Positions 9,272 to 18,450 of a DNA stretch of 64,000 bases are shown one piece after another (the first letter of the stretch is position 1; every line of letters starts with the position of its first letter). The position numbers were made by a program, and so were the translations under genes. Source of the DNA: Ciceribacter lividus (GTDB lineage: Bacteria > Pseudomonadota > Alphaproteobacteria > Rhizobiales > Rhizobiaceae); the NCBI RefSeq assembly GCF_003337715.1, contig NZ_QPIX01000003.1, positions 62,001 through 126,000 of the forward strand, given 5' to 3'. The notes beneath the pieces were generated by a model. It worked only from the letters and a program-made list of their open reading frames with translations, ran no database searches and was not told where the DNA came from.

Positions 9272-11842
9272 TCACGCAAGCCGGCCTCGTCGCCCTTTCG
9301 TCCGCGGGCGAAACAGGTGCTGTTTCGCGAGCTCGGTGGCCGCCAGATACGCGGCGATGATCAGGATCGCCGCTCCCATCTGCGCCGTAGACAGTGGCAC
9401 GAAATCGAACACCTCGGCCAGTGTTCCGAGATAGGGGATGGTGAGCGTCGCGCCGGAGACGGCGATCGTCGACCAGAGAAGCAGCGAGCTTGGTTTGCTT
9501 CGCCAGGCTGGCTTGCGGGTGCGCAGCACCAGAACGACGCCCAGTTCGGTCAGCAGCGAGATCATGAACCACGACGTCTGGAACGTCGCCTCGCTCGCGT
9601 GGAAGACGAAGAGCAGGGTGGCGAAGGTCAGCATGTCGAAACAGGAGCTGATCAACCCGAACACCACCATGAAGCGCTGGATGTCGCGGATGCTCCATCG
9701 CTGCGGCGTCGCGACCTGTTCCGGATCGGCATTGTCGCTCGAAATCGCGATCGACGGCATGTCGGAGAGGAAGTTGTTGAGCAGGATCTGCTTGGCCGAG
9801 AGCGGCAGGTACGGCAGCAACGGTGTCGCGAGTGCCATGCTGACCATGTTGCCGAAATTGGCGCTGGTGGTGATCGCGATGTATTTCAACGTATTGGCAA
9901 AGGTCCGCCGGCCCTCCTCGATACCGGAGCGCAGCACGTCGAGGTCGCGATTGAGAAGGATGATGTCGGCGCTCTCGCGGGCGACGTCCACCGCCTGCTC
10001 CACCGAGATACCGACGTCGGCGACGTGCAGCGCCGGAGCGTCGTTGATGCCGTCGCCCAGGTAGCCCACCGAGTGACCCGTCCGTTGCAGTGCGCGGATG
10101 ATTCTTTCCTTCTGCTGCGGATCGACCTCGACGAAGAGGTCGGTGCGCGCGGCCAGATTCCACAGGGCTTCGTCATTCAGTCTCGCGATCTCGTCGCCGG
10201 TCAGGATGCCGGCCGGGTTGAGGCCGACGACCTGCGCCACGTGAGCAGTGACGAAGCGGTTGTCGCCGCTGATGACCTTGATGCGTATGCCGAGCGCGGC
10301 GAGATCCTCGATCGTCTTCTTCGCCTCGGCCTTGGGTGGATCCTCGAACACAAGGAAGCCGCGCAGTGTCATCCCGGCTTCGTCGTCGCGGGTATAATCC
10401 GCCTTCACTCCCGCCTCGCGGGTGGCAATCGCCAGCACGCGATAGCCTTCGGCCCCTCGGGTCTTGGGGAAATCGGCCAGTTCATCCCGCAGATCGTCGT
10501 CCAGCGGGATCGTCGCGCCACTCCGCGACACGGAGGTGCAGGCGGCGAGCACATTGTCGAACGCTCCTTTGGTGACGATCAGGCGCTGCGATGAATCGTC
10601 AGGGCTTTCGACGACGATGGTCAGCCGCCGCCGGGTGAAATCATAAGGGATCTCGTCGATCTTCGAGTAGCCGGAGGTCGTCAGGTTCGTCCTTTCGCCT
10701 TTCGCGATGATCGCGGCATCGATCGGGTTCTCGATTCCCGTCTCGAAAGAGGCATTGAGGAAAGCAAACTGCAGAACCTCGTCGGAATGGCGACCATCTG
10801 CATCGACGGCGTCATGCAGTACGACCGTTCCCTCCGTCAGCGTGCCCGTCTTGTCGGTGCAGAAGATGTCCATGCTGCCGAAGTTCTCGATCGCTTCGAG
10901 CCGGCGAACGATGACGCCACGTTCGCTCATGGTCTTGGCGCCGGCAGAAAGTGTCACGGTGATGATCGCCGGCAGCAGTTCCGGCGAGAGGCCGACGGCA
11001 AGTGCGACGGCGAAGAGCAGCGATTCGGTCACGGGCCTGTCGAGCAGCAGATTGACGGTCAGTACGAAGAGTACGATCAGCACCATGACGCGGATCAGCA
11101 GGTAACCGAACCGGCGCACCCCACGGGCGAAGTCCGTCTCTCCGGGTCTCCCGCGGAGTCTTGCGGCGATGGCACCGAACTCACTTTGCCTCCCGGTCCT
11201 CACGGCAAGCACCCTCGCCGTGCCGCTGCGCACGGAGGCACCGAGGAAGACGGCGTTGGTGCGCGCGGAGATCGGCACGTCGGCGCCGACCTTTCCCGGC
11301 CGCTTCTCGACGGGGAAGGATTCGCCAGTCATCGCTGCTTCGCTGACCAGGAAGTCGGCAGCATCGAGCACGAGACCGTCGGCAGGGATCAGGTTGCCCG
11401 CCGAGAGCAGCACGATGTCGCCAGGGACGACTGAGGAGACCGGCACCATCTGCTCGATACCGTCCCGCACGACGCGACAGGTGAGTGCCAGGCGACGTTT
11501 CAGTGCCGCGACCGCCTGCGAGGCCCTGTTCTCCTGATAGAAGCCGAGGAGGGAGCTTCCGAGCACGATCGCGACGACGATGGCGGCATCCACCCACTGC
11601 TGCAGGAGCATCGAGACCATCGCCGCAAAGACCAGGATTAGAACGAGCGGGCTTTCGAATTGGCGTAGCAGCAACCGGATGGTGCTGACCCTGGCGGTGT
11701 CCTCGATCGAATTCGACCCGATCTGCGCAAGTCTTTCCTCCACCTGCAATGTGGTGAGGCCGCCGGCGCCAGAGCCCAAAGCACCAGCCAACTCGTCGCC
11801 GTCTCTCGTCCAGTAGGGCCTGTCCTGTGCAGTGCTGTTCAT
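9272..11842 (-). CDS. mgtA: Magnesium-translocating-type P-type ATPase (P3B)
   Basis: An 856-residue ion-pumping ATPase, close to the usual MgtA/MgtB length. Visible features: an N-terminal cation-ATPase domain, the TGES actuator loop (MTGESFPVEKR), the phosphorylation motif DKTGTLTEGT (Asp near residue 330), the hinge GDGINDAPAL, and about ten membrane helices with the C-terminal cluster TELGVVLVLRTRKPAWRSKPS typical of P3B pumps. It is expected to import Mg2+ using ATP. The ATG at 11842 has GGAGCG upstream. It stands alone, divergent from the CoA-transferase gene. No Mg2+-sensing leader is apparent in its 5' region. Cation specificity is inferred from family. Confidence 0.88.
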   Translation of the reverse strand: MNSTAQDRPYWTRDGDELAGALGSGAGGLTTLQVEERLAQIGSNSIEDTARVSTIRLLLRQFESPLVLILVFAAMVSMLLQQWVDAAIVVAIVLGSSLLGFYQENRASQAVAALKRRLALTCRVVRDGIEQMVPVSSVVPGDIVLLSAGNLIPADGLVLDAADFLVSEAAMTGESFPVEKRPGKVGADVPISARTNAVFLGASVRSGTARVLAVRTGRQSEFGAIAARLRGRPGETDFARGVRRFGYLLIRVMVLIVLFVLTVNLLLDRPVTESLLFAVALAVGLSPELLPAIITVTLSAGAKTMSERGVIVRRLEAIENFGSMDIFCTDKTGTLTEGTVVLHDAVDADGRHSDEVLQFAFLNASFETGIENPIDAAIIAKGERTNLTTSGYSKIDEIPYDFTRRRLTIVVESPDDSSQRLIVTKGAFDNVLAACTSVSRSGATIPLDDDLRDELADFPKTRGAEGYRVLAIATREAGVKADYTRDDEAGMTLRGFLVFEDPPKAEAKKTIEDLAALGIRIKVISGDNRFVTAHVAQVVGLNPAGILTGDEIARLNDEALWNLAARTDLFVEVDPQQKERIIRALQRTGHSVGYLGDGINDAPALHVADVGISVEQAVDVARESADIILLNRDLDVLRSGIEEGRRTFANTLKYIAITTSANFGNMVSMALATPLLPYLPLSAKQILLNNFLSDMPSIAISSDNADPEQVATPQRWSIRDIQRFMVVFGLISSCFDMLTFATLLFVFHASEATFQTSWFMISLLTELGVVLVLRTRKPAWRSKPSSLLLWSTIAVSGATLTIPYLGTLAEVFDFVPLSTAQMGAAILIIAAYLAATELAKQHLFRPRTKGRRGRLA

Positions 11843-11952
11843 CGGTCGCTCCGATCAGAACCGTCTTGCGAAACCATCGGTATCTCGATTCCCTTCTCGT
11901 CGGAAATTCAAGAGCCATACGGTGTCGGATCGGGGCGAGTCATTGTTGCGGT

Positions 11953-11990
11953 ATGCGTTTTTCGCATGTCGGGTTCGCGTCGCATGCGAC
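11953..11990. promoter_or_regulatory. Two palindromes in the mgtA/CoA-transferase divergent region
   Basis: ATGCG-TTTTT-CGCAT (11953-11967) and the perfect 12-bp palindrome GTCGCATGCGAC (11979-11990) lie 12 bp apart between two divergent genes. Both contain the GCATG/CGCAT element, so they could be paired operator sites for one regulator. The regulator is unknown. Confidence 0.35.
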
Positions 11991-12084
11991 TGAAGAATGA
12001 TTGCAACAGCGGCGTCCACGCCTTTAAGCCATCCGCAACTCATGGGACGAGACTGCCCGTCCCGCATCTGGACGAGGAGACATC

Positions 12085-13578
12085 ATGCTGCGTGAACGGA
12101 TCCGACATAAGCCGCTGCTCGATCGGGTCGTCAGCGCCGATGAAGCGGCAGCCCTCATCAAGGACGGCATGACGATCGGCATGAGCGGGTTTACCCGAGC
12201 CGGCGAGGCGAAGGCAGTCCCGCTTGCGCTTGCCGAACGGGCGCGCAAGGACCCGCTGAAAATCACGCTGATGACCGGCGCCTCGCTCGGAAATGACCTC
12301 GACAAGACCCTCGCCGAGGCCCATGTGCTCGCTCGGCGCATGCCGTTCCAGTCGGACCCAGGCCTGCGCAAGGCCATCAATGCCGGCGAGGTCATGTTCA
12401 TCGATCAGCACCTCTCGGAAACGGTCGAGCAGTTGCGGACAAATCAGATCCCTCCAGTCGACGTAGCGGTCGTCGAGGCGGTGGCCATCACCGAGCATGG
12501 CGGCATCGTACCGACGACGTCGGTCGGGAACTCCGCAAGCTTTGCGATCCTGGCCGACAAGGTGATCGTCGAGATCAACCTCTCGCAACCAGTGACACTC
12601 GAGGGGCTGCACGACATCTATATCCCGACCCGTCGACCTGCCCGTATGCCGATCCCGGTCGTTACCCCGGAAAGCCGGGTCGGTCTGCCGTTCATTCCGG
12701 TTCCGCCGGAGAAGATCGTCGCGATCGTGGTCTCGGAAAAGCACGACAGCTCGGCGACTATCCAGCCGCCGGATGACGACACCCGCGCGATCGCAGGCAA
12801 TCTGACGGACTTCCTGTTGAACGAGGTGAAGCGGGGGCGGATGGGCTATGAGCTGCAACCGTTGCAGGCCGGCATCGGCACGATTGCCAATGCGGTGCTG
12901 CACGGCTTCATCGATTCACCCTTCCATGACCTGAAGATGTATTCCGAGGTCCTGCAGGACTCGACCTTCGATCTGTTCGATGCCGGGAAGCTCGGCTTCG
13001 CCTCGGGGTCGTCGATTACGCTTTCCTCGGAGATGTATCGCAAGGTACTGCCGCGGCTTGCCGAGTACAAGCATCACCTGATCCTGCGGCCGCAGGAGAT
13101 CAGCAACCATCCGGAGGTCATCCGCCGCCTCGGCCTCATCTGCATCAATACGGCGCTCGAATTCGACATCTATGGCAACGTCAATTCCACCCATGTCGGC
13201 GGCACCCACATGATGAACGGCATCGGTGGCTCGGGCGATTTCGCGCGAAACGGCTTCATGTCGATCTTCGTCACCAAGTCGATTGCCAAGAACGGCGCCA
13301 TTTCAAGCGTGGTGCCGATGGTGAGCCACGTCGATCACACCGAGCACGACGTCGATGTGCTGGTGACGGAGGTGGGACTTGCCGATTTGCGTGGCCTTGC
13401 CCCGCGCGAGCGTGCGGAGGTGATCATCGCGAACTGCGTTCATCCGGAGTATCGAGACGTGCTTCGGGATTACTACCTTCGCGCCCGCCAGCGCGGCGGC
13501 CATACGCCGCACATCCTTGAGGAGGCATTCTCCTGGCATTTGGCATTGCGTGACCGCGGCACCATGCGCCCCGCCTGA
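12085..13578 (+). CDS. Succinyl-CoA:acetate CoA-transferase / acetyl-CoA hydrolase family
   Basis: A 497-residue class I CoA-transferase of the Cat1/AarC group, which moves CoA between succinyl-CoA and acetate, or hydrolyses acetyl-CoA. Seen: MSGFTRAGEAKAVP near the N-terminus, the catalytic-glutamate segment MYSEVLQD (E near residue 287), and the oxyanion-loop region GGSGDFARNGFMS. Full-length for the family. The ATG at 12085 is preceded by ACGAGGAGA. It is divergent from the P-type ATPase and convergent with the ArsR-family gene; a 7-bp GC-rich hairpin spans its stop codon (13566-13585). The choice between transferase and hydrolase cannot be made from sequence alone. Confidence 0.9.
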   Translation: MLRERIRHKPLLDRVVSADEAAALIKDGMTIGMSGFTRAGEAKAVPLALAERARKDPLKITLMTGASLGNDLDKTLAEAHVLARRMPFQSDPGLRKAINAGEVMFIDQHLSETVEQLRTNQIPPVDVAVVEAVAITEHGGIVPTTSVGNSASFAILADKVIVEINLSQPVTLEGLHDIYIPTRRPARMPIPVVTPESRVGLPFIPVPPEKIVAIVVSEKHDSSATIQPPDDDTRAIAGNLTDFLLNEVKRGRMGYELQPLQAGIGTIANAVLHGFIDSPFHDLKMYSEVLQDSTFDLFDAGKLGFASGSSITLSSEMYRKVLPRLAEYKHHLILRPQEISNHPEVIRRLGLICINTALEFDIYGNVNSTHVGGTHMMNGIGGSGDFARNGFMSIFVTKSIAKNGAISSVVPMVSHVDHTEHDVDVLVTEVGLADLRGLAPRERAEVIIANCVHPEYRDVLRDYYLRARQRGGHTPHILEEAFSWHLALRDRGTMRPA

Positions 13579-13604
13579 GGGGCGCCGCACAAGGTCTGCA
13601 ACAT

Positions 13605-13907
13605 TCAGACCGAGCAATAGGTGTTGTAGAGCGCACCGATGACGTTGCGTGCCGGTTCGCTTTCGATCCGGTACCAGATCGTCTGTCCGTCGCGCCGGCC
13701 GCTGATGATGCGGTCCCGACGCAGGAGCGCCAAATGCTGCGAGACCGTCGAGTCGCGAATGCCGAGGAATTCGGCGAGCTGGCCGACCGAGCGTTCGCCG
13801 TCGATCAACTGACAGAGAATAAGAAGCCGATGCCGGTTGGCGAGCGCCTTCAACAGCTCACTGGCGTCGTCTGCGGCATTCTGCATGGAATCAGGATTAA
13901 GCTTCAT
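13605..13907 (-). CDS. ArsR-family repressor, BigR/SqrR-like (two cysteines)
   Basis: A 100-residue winged-helix repressor (LLKALANRHRLLILCQLIDGERSVGQLAEFLG, recognition helix DSTVSQHLALLRRDRIIS). It has exactly two cysteines, C32 in the ILCQL helix and C98 three residues from the end. This spacing resembles the persulfide-sensing pair of BigR/SqrR and not the metal-binding CxC motif of ArsR. It is transcribed divergently from thioredoxin 2, 88 bp away, so thiol- or sulfide-responsive control of trxC is a reasonable inference. No sulfide-oxidation gene is adjacent. Confidence 0.8.
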   Translation of the reverse strand: MKLNPDSMQNAADDASELLKALANRHRLLILCQLIDGERSVGQLAEFLGIRDSTVSQHLALLRRDRIISGRRDGQTIWYRIESEPARNVIGALYNTYCSV

Positions 13908-13909
13908 TC

Positions 13910-13943
13910 TTGCGTATCTACGTCATTGTGAATATAATGTCAA
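13910..13943 (+). promoter_or_regulatory. trxC promoter with overlapping imperfect palindrome (possible repressor site)
   Basis: TTGCGT (13910-13915) and a perfect TATAAT (13933-13938) are 17 bp apart, pointing to trxC. An 18-bp imperfect dyad, 12 of 18 positions symmetric, runs from 13926 to 13943 across the -10 box. That position suits blockage by the divergently encoded ArsR-family repressor. Confidence 0.5.
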
Positions 13944-13995
13944 CTATCGCAGGCGCCTCTGCCGGGTATCTGGCGCCTTGAAGGAGACATATAGC

Positions 13996-14442
13996 ATGGA
14001 AAAAGATCGGCAAATCGTTTGTCCGCATTGTGGCGCCGTCAATCGGACGAAGGCAGGGCGTCCGGCCGCCGAGGCGCGCTGCGGCGCCTGTAAGGAAGCA
14101 CTGTTCGAAGGGCATCCAGTCGAGGCGGATCCTGCAATGTTCGAAAAGCAGATCGCCCGCAGCGAAGTGCCGGTTCTCGTCGACGTCTGGGCGCCCTGGT
14201 GCGGCCCCTGCAAGATGATGGCACCCCACTTCGCGGAGGCGGCGAAGGTTCTGGAACCCTCCATGCGCCTGATGAAACTCAATTCCGAAGATCATCCTGA
14301 CGTCGCCGGACGGCTCGGCATCCGGGGCATTCCCACGATGCTGCTCTATCGGGACGGTCGAGAGATCGCGCGGGTCTCGGGTGCGATGTCCGCGCGGCAG
14401 ATCGTCGACTGGGCCAATACCCAGATGGCGCAGGGCGCCTGA
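13996..14442 (+). CDS. trxC: Thioredoxin 2 (zinc-finger thioredoxin)
   Basis: A 148-residue thioredoxin that reduces protein disulfides in the cytoplasm. The N-terminal zinc ribbon has C9/C12 (CPHC) and C29/C32 (CGAC), the signature of TrxC. The catalytic WCGPC motif is at residues 68-72, followed by the cis-proline GIPTM. The ATG at 13996 sits behind AAGGAGA. It has its own strong promoter and faces an ArsR-family gene with two potentially redox-active cysteines, which fits an oxidative or sulfide stress role. Confidence 0.93.
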   Translation: MEKDRQIVCPHCGAVNRTKAGRPAAEARCGACKEALFEGHPVEADPAMFEKQIARSEVPVLVDVWAPWCGPCKMMAPHFAEAAKVLEPSMRLMKLNSEDHPDVAGRLGIRGIPTMLLYRDGREIARVSGAMSARQIVDWANTQMAQGA

Positions 14443-14542
14443 CGGGACTTCGACAGCCGCGTCTGCTGCAAGAAAGCGCTGGCCTCGCCCTGTGATCCGC
14501 TGTACGCCTGCGAGCCTTGATAGCTCGTAAAGGGACCGCGTA

Positions 14543-15856
14543 TTGATCGGAACGCGATTGGAGGAAGGTGGAATTTCCCCTCCGGCGGCTCACTGGAGTG
14601 CGCGGATTCGTTCCGGATTCATCGGTTGGCTCGCTGTCTGTCTCGTCACTGCCGGCTGTGCCGGTCGGCCGATCGGCGTCATGGAGCCCGTGGATGCGAG
14701 GGCCGATGGCGCAAGCCGGGTGGACCTCATCGCTGCGACCACCCGCGCGCCGTCTGACGACAAGGCGATCCTGTTCACCGGCGAACGGGGAAGCGGCCTG
14801 ATGATGGACGCCGTCACGATCTCTATCCCGCCGGAGAAGAACCGCAAGGTCGGACAGGTTCAGTGGCCGAAACGTCTGCCGCCGGACCCCTCGCGGGAAT
14901 TCGCGACCGCCGCAGTCGACTCGCTCGATTCGGATGAGGAAGCCAAGACCTGGCTCCGCAAGCATAAGGTCACGAGCCGCCGCGTGCTCGTCTTCGTCCA
15001 CGGCTTCAATAATCTCTACGAGGATTCGGTCTATCGTTTCGCGCAGATCGTCCATGATTCCGGCGCCGAAGTCGTTCCGGTCGTGTTTACCTGGCCGTCG
15101 CGCGGCAACATTTTCGACTACGCCTACGATCGGGAAAGCACCAACTATTCCCGCGACGCGCTCGAAGACCTGCTCACCCGCATCGCCAGTCATCCCGACG
15201 TGGGGGACGTGACCGTCATGGCGCACTCCATGGGCACCTGGCTTGCCGTCGAGTCGCTTCGCCAGATGGCGATCCGCAACGGCCGCGTCCATCCAAAGAT
15301 CAACAATGTCATTCTCGCCGCGCCGGATCTCGACGTCGACGTTTTCGCGCAGCAATTCCGCGCGTTGCAGAAGGATGCGCCGCATTTCACCCTCTTCGTC
15401 TCGCGCGATGATAGGGCGTTGACACTCTCCAAGCACCTCTCCGGCAATGTGGAGCGGCTCGGACGCATCGATCCGAGCAAGGAGCCGTATAGATCGGAGC
15501 TCGAGAGCGCCGGAATCACGGTGATCGATCTCACGGAGCTCAAGGCCGAGGACCAATTGAACCACGGCAAGTTCGCGGAAAGCCCGGAGGTTGTGCGTCT
15601 GATCGGTCAGAGGCTGGTAGCCGGGCAGACCATCACCGACTCGCAGGTGGGGCTCGGCGAAGGCCTCGCTGCGGTGACCGTTGGCGCAACCAGCACAGTC
15701 GGGCAGGCGGCCGGTGCCGTCATCAGTGCGCCGATCTCGATCTTCGATCCGCGCACGCGCCGAAGCTACGGGCGCCAACTGATTCTCTTCGGGCAGAGTG
15801 CCAGGGGCACGATCGGCTCGGTCGGCAATTCTCTGGGCGCCACGGCCACAAAGTAG
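14543..15856 (+). CDS. DUF900 alpha/beta-hydrolase lipoprotein
   Basis: A 437-residue protein with a hydrophobic N-terminal segment and a lipobox (WLAVCLVTAGCAG, Cys near residue 39), so it is probably a lipoprotein. The central region is an alpha/beta-hydrolase of the DUF900 type: VFVHGFNN (oxyanion/HG motif), the nucleophile elbow MAHSMGTW with Ser, and LAAPDLDVDVF. Substrate unknown; probably an esterase-like enzyme facing the periplasm. The start is TTG at 14543, with AAAGGGA about 9 nt upstream; no better in-frame start precedes the signal peptide. It follows trxC by 100 bp and is probably independent of it. Confidence 0.78.
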   Translation: MIGTRLEEGGISPPAAHWSARIRSGFIGWLAVCLVTAGCAGRPIGVMEPVDARADGASRVDLIAATTRAPSDDKAILFTGERGSGLMMDAVTISIPPEKNRKVGQVQWPKRLPPDPSREFATAAVDSLDSDEEAKTWLRKHKVTSRRVLVFVHGFNNLYEDSVYRFAQIVHDSGAEVVPVVFTWPSRGNIFDYAYDRESTNYSRDALEDLLTRIASHPDVGDVTVMAHSMGTWLAVESLRQMAIRNGRVHPKINNVILAAPDLDVDVFAQQFRALQKDAPHFTLFVSRDDRALTLSKHLSGNVERLGRIDPSKEPYRSELESAGITVIDLTELKAEDQLNHGKFAESPEVVRLIGQRLVAGQTITDSQVGLGEGLAAVTVGATSTVGQAAGAVISAPISIFDPRTRRSYGRQLILFGQSARGTIGSVGNSLGATATK

Positions 15857-16085
15857 GTCGTTTCCGCTCCCTGTGAGAACGAAGAATTCTACCCAATTCT
15901 TCTCGATCATAATGGTTGGCCTTGCGCAGCGCGCCGGGTGTTTGCGTCGCCGAACCGTGGGCTTGTGTGATGAGGCGTCGCACCCTGAGAAAACCGGTAG
16001 CATTTTCCCCAAACTGATATATCACATTGGTTGGGCCGGCGCAGAGTGCACGCTGGGCATTTCCGGGGCGAGGGGACCGAATGGC

Positions 16086-17324
16086 ATGAGCAAGACCACC
16101 GTTGTTGTCGGGGCCGGTATTGTCGGCGCGGCGATCGCATTCGAGCTTCAGAGGCGTGGTCGCCAGGTGACGCTGATTGATCGCGACCAGCCGGGTCTCG
16201 GCGCGTCCTTTGGCAATATGGCCAGCATCGCGGTCTCTGAGTTCATGGCGGTGTCGCGCCCCGCTACATGGAAGAAGATACCGCGCTGGCTGCTCGACCC
16301 GGAAGGCCCGGTCTGGTTGCGGCCTTCCTACGCACCCAAGATGACGTCGTGGTTCCTCCGCTTCATTCTTGCCGGACGTCCTTCGCGGGTCGCCGCGATC
16401 GAGGCGGCCGGTGCCAGCCTCTGTGCCCGCGTACTCGACGATCTGAAGCCGATGCTCGAAGCCATCGGCGCCCGGGACATGCTGACTGACGAGGGCTGCC
16501 TCGCGATCTACGAGACCGAGGCGGAGTTTGTCGCCGATCGCGATCACATTACGCTCATGGGAAATTACGGCTTTGCCCATCAGGTGTTGACCGGAAAGGC
16601 AATACGCGACCTCGAACCGGCCTTGTCGCCGCATATTGCCAAGGCCGTGCTGCTGCCGGCAAACCGCTCGATCCGCGACCCGTATCAGCTTGTGTTGACG
16701 CTCGTCGACGCCTTCAGGCAAGCCGGTGGCATCGTCCTTTCCGGCGAGGTCGAACGAGTGGAGGGGCGCAGCGGCGGGGCGGACGTCGTGCTTGCTGGCG
16801 GAACCCGCCTTGCCGCCTCCGATGTCATTCTCGCAGCCGGTGTCCGGACTCGCTTTTTTGCCGCCCGGCTCGGCGAGCCGATCCCGCTCGAGACCGAACG
16901 CGGTTATCACACGCAGATCATGGCGCCGGGGATTTCCATGCGCCACTCGATCATCTGGCCGGAACGCGCCTTCATGGTGACCCCGACCGCGGGCGGTATC
17001 CGCGTCGGCGGCAATGTCGAGCTCGCCGGCCTTGACGCCGCGCCCGACTATCGGCGCGCCCGCATTCTCGTTCGTCACGCCCAACGCGCGCTGCCGGGCC
17101 TGAAGGCAGAGGAGACGAGTGAGTGGATGGGACACCGCCCCGCCTTCCCCGATACCTTGCCGATCATCTCGGCGTCGTCGCGGGTGCCCGGCGTCTGGTA
17201 CGCGACGGGGCACGGCCATCTCGGCTTGACCTATTCGGCGACGACGGCGAGGCTTATTGCCGACATGATGACCGGAGCGCCGCCGCCGGTCGACATGAAA
17301 CCCTACAGCATCACCCGCTTTTGA
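16086..17324 (+). CDS. FAD-dependent D-amino-acid / D-hydroxyproline dehydrogenase-type oxidoreductase
   Basis: A 412-residue DadA/DAO-family flavoenzyme. The Rossmann motif VVVGAGIVGAAIAFELQRRG (residues 5-24) binds FAD; the C-terminal region WMGHRPAFPDTLPIISASS and GHGHLGLTYSATTARLIADM is typical of the family. The start at 16086 (ATGAGCAAGACC) follows GAGGGG. It is directly upstream (35 bp) of a proline-racemase-family gene, so the pair resembles the hydroxyproline route in which an epimerase makes the D-isomer and a flavin dehydrogenase oxidises it. D-hydroxyproline dehydrogenase is therefore the favoured but unproven role; a general D-amino-acid dehydrogenase is the alternative. Confidence 0.8.
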   Translation: MSKTTVVVGAGIVGAAIAFELQRRGRQVTLIDRDQPGLGASFGNMASIAVSEFMAVSRPATWKKIPRWLLDPEGPVWLRPSYAPKMTSWFLRFILAGRPSRVAAIEAAGASLCARVLDDLKPMLEAIGARDMLTDEGCLAIYETEAEFVADRDHITLMGNYGFAHQVLTGKAIRDLEPALSPHIAKAVLLPANRSIRDPYQLVLTLVDAFRQAGGIVLSGEVERVEGRSGGADVVLAGGTRLAASDVILAAGVRTRFFAARLGEPIPLETERGYHTQIMAPGISMRHSIIWPERAFMVTPTAGGIRVGGNVELAGLDAAPDYRRARILVRHAQRALPGLKAEETSEWMGHRPAFPDTLPIISASSRVPGVWYATGHGHLGLTYSATTARLIADMMTGAPPPVDMKPYSITRF

Positions 17325-17359
17325 CGGTAGAACCGCCACGCTTGATTGGAGCAGAGACG

Positions 17360-18412
17360 ATGAGATGGAAACGCACGATCCAGTTGCTGGATGTCCATTG
17401 CGAGGGTGAGATCGGCAGGCTGGCGATCGGAGGCGTGCCGAAAATTCCGGGCGAGACGATCGCCGAGCAGTTGCACTGGCTGAACACCGATCCCAAGGGT
17501 GAGGAACTCCGCCGCTTCCTCGTGCTCGAGCCGCGCGGTGCTCCGATCGGCTCGGTCAATTTGTTGCTCCCGGCAAAGCATCCGGAGGCCGATGCCGGGT
17601 TCGTGATCCTTCAGCCGGATCAGGCGCACGCAAGCTCCGGCTCGAACTCGATCTGCACGACGACGGCGCTGCTGGAATCGGGCATCGTCGAGATGAAGGA
17701 GCCGGAGACGGTCGTTACGCTCGATACCGCGGCGGGTCTGGTCCGCGCGACCGCCACCTGCCGCGACGGGCGCTGCGAGAAGGTTAAGCTCACCATGGTT
17801 CCGTCCTTCGTGCATGAACTCGATGTCGGGATCGATACGGAGCAATGGGGGCGCATCACGCTTGACCTCTGCTACGGCGGCATCTTCTACGCGCTGGTGG
17901 ATGTCCGCCAGATCGGTACGACGATCGACAAGGCGAACGCCCGCACCCTGGTCGAAGCGGGTATGATCCTGAAGGAGTTGATCAACCGCACCATTCCTGT
18001 CGTGCATCCGGAAATCCCGGCGATTTCGGGCGTCGCTTACGTCATGTTCCGCGACATCGATCCGGACGGTGCGATACGCACCTGCACGACCATGTGGCCC
18101 GGTCGTGTCGATCGCTCGCCCTGCGGCACCGGCAATTCGGCAAATCTCGCGACGCTTCACGCCCGCGGCAAGGCGAAGGTCGGCGACGTCTTCAAGTCAC
18201 GGTCGATCATCGGCTCAGAATTCGAGGTCGGACTGTCGGCGGTGACGGAAGTCGCGGGAAGGCCGGCCATCATCCCGACGATCACCGGGCGGGGTTTCAC
18301 CTTCGGCCTGACGCAGGTGGCGCTCGATCCGTTCGACCCCCTTGCCGAAGGCTTTGCCCTCACGGATGTCTGGGGACCGTCCGCCGGAGAGATCGGCAAG
18401 CCGCGCGGGTAA
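17360..18412 (+). CDS. Proline racemase/4-hydroxyproline epimerase superfamily protein with Ser-Cys active site
   Basis: A 350-residue member of the proline racemase superfamily, of usual length. The second catalytic loop, DRSPCGTGNSA, keeps its cysteine (C255). The first loop, normally MCGH, reads HASSGSN, so the first catalytic Cys is replaced by Ser93 and the following His by Ser95. The superfamily includes proline racemases and 4-hydroxyproline epimerases (Cys/Cys) and trans-3-hydroxyproline dehydratases with a changed residue, so the reaction here is uncertain. The likely substrate class is hydroxyproline, given the flavoenzyme upstream. The ATG at 17360 was chosen because GGAGCAGAGACG lies directly upstream. 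Convergent with frcS. Confidence 0.82.
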   Translation: MRWKRTIQLLDVHCEGEIGRLAIGGVPKIPGETIAEQLHWLNTDPKGEELRRFLVLEPRGAPIGSVNLLLPAKHPEADAGFVILQPDQAHASSGSNSICTTTALLESGIVEMKEPETVVTLDTAAGLVRATATCRDGRCEKVKLTMVPSFVHELDVGIDTEQWGRITLDLCYGGIFYALVDVRQIGTTIDKANARTLVEAGMILKELINRTIPVVHPEIPAISGVAYVMFRDIDPDGAIRTCTTMWPGRVDRSPCGTGNSANLATLHARGKAKVGDVFKSRSIIGSEFEVGLSAVTEVAGRPAIIPTITGRGFTFGLTQVALDPFDPLAEGFALTDVWGPSAGEIGKPRG

Positions 18413-18421
18413 ACGGCAAGC

Positions 18422-18440
18422 GGCGGTCGCTCGGACCGCC
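18422..18440. terminator. Hairpin between convergent genes
   Basis: GGCGGTC (18422-18428) pairs with GACCGCC (18434-18440) around a 5-nt loop. It lies between the convergent stop codons of the racemase-family gene and frcS. There is no T-run, so any terminator function is weak. Confidence 0.4.
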
Positions 18441-18450
18441 TCCTCCTCAT

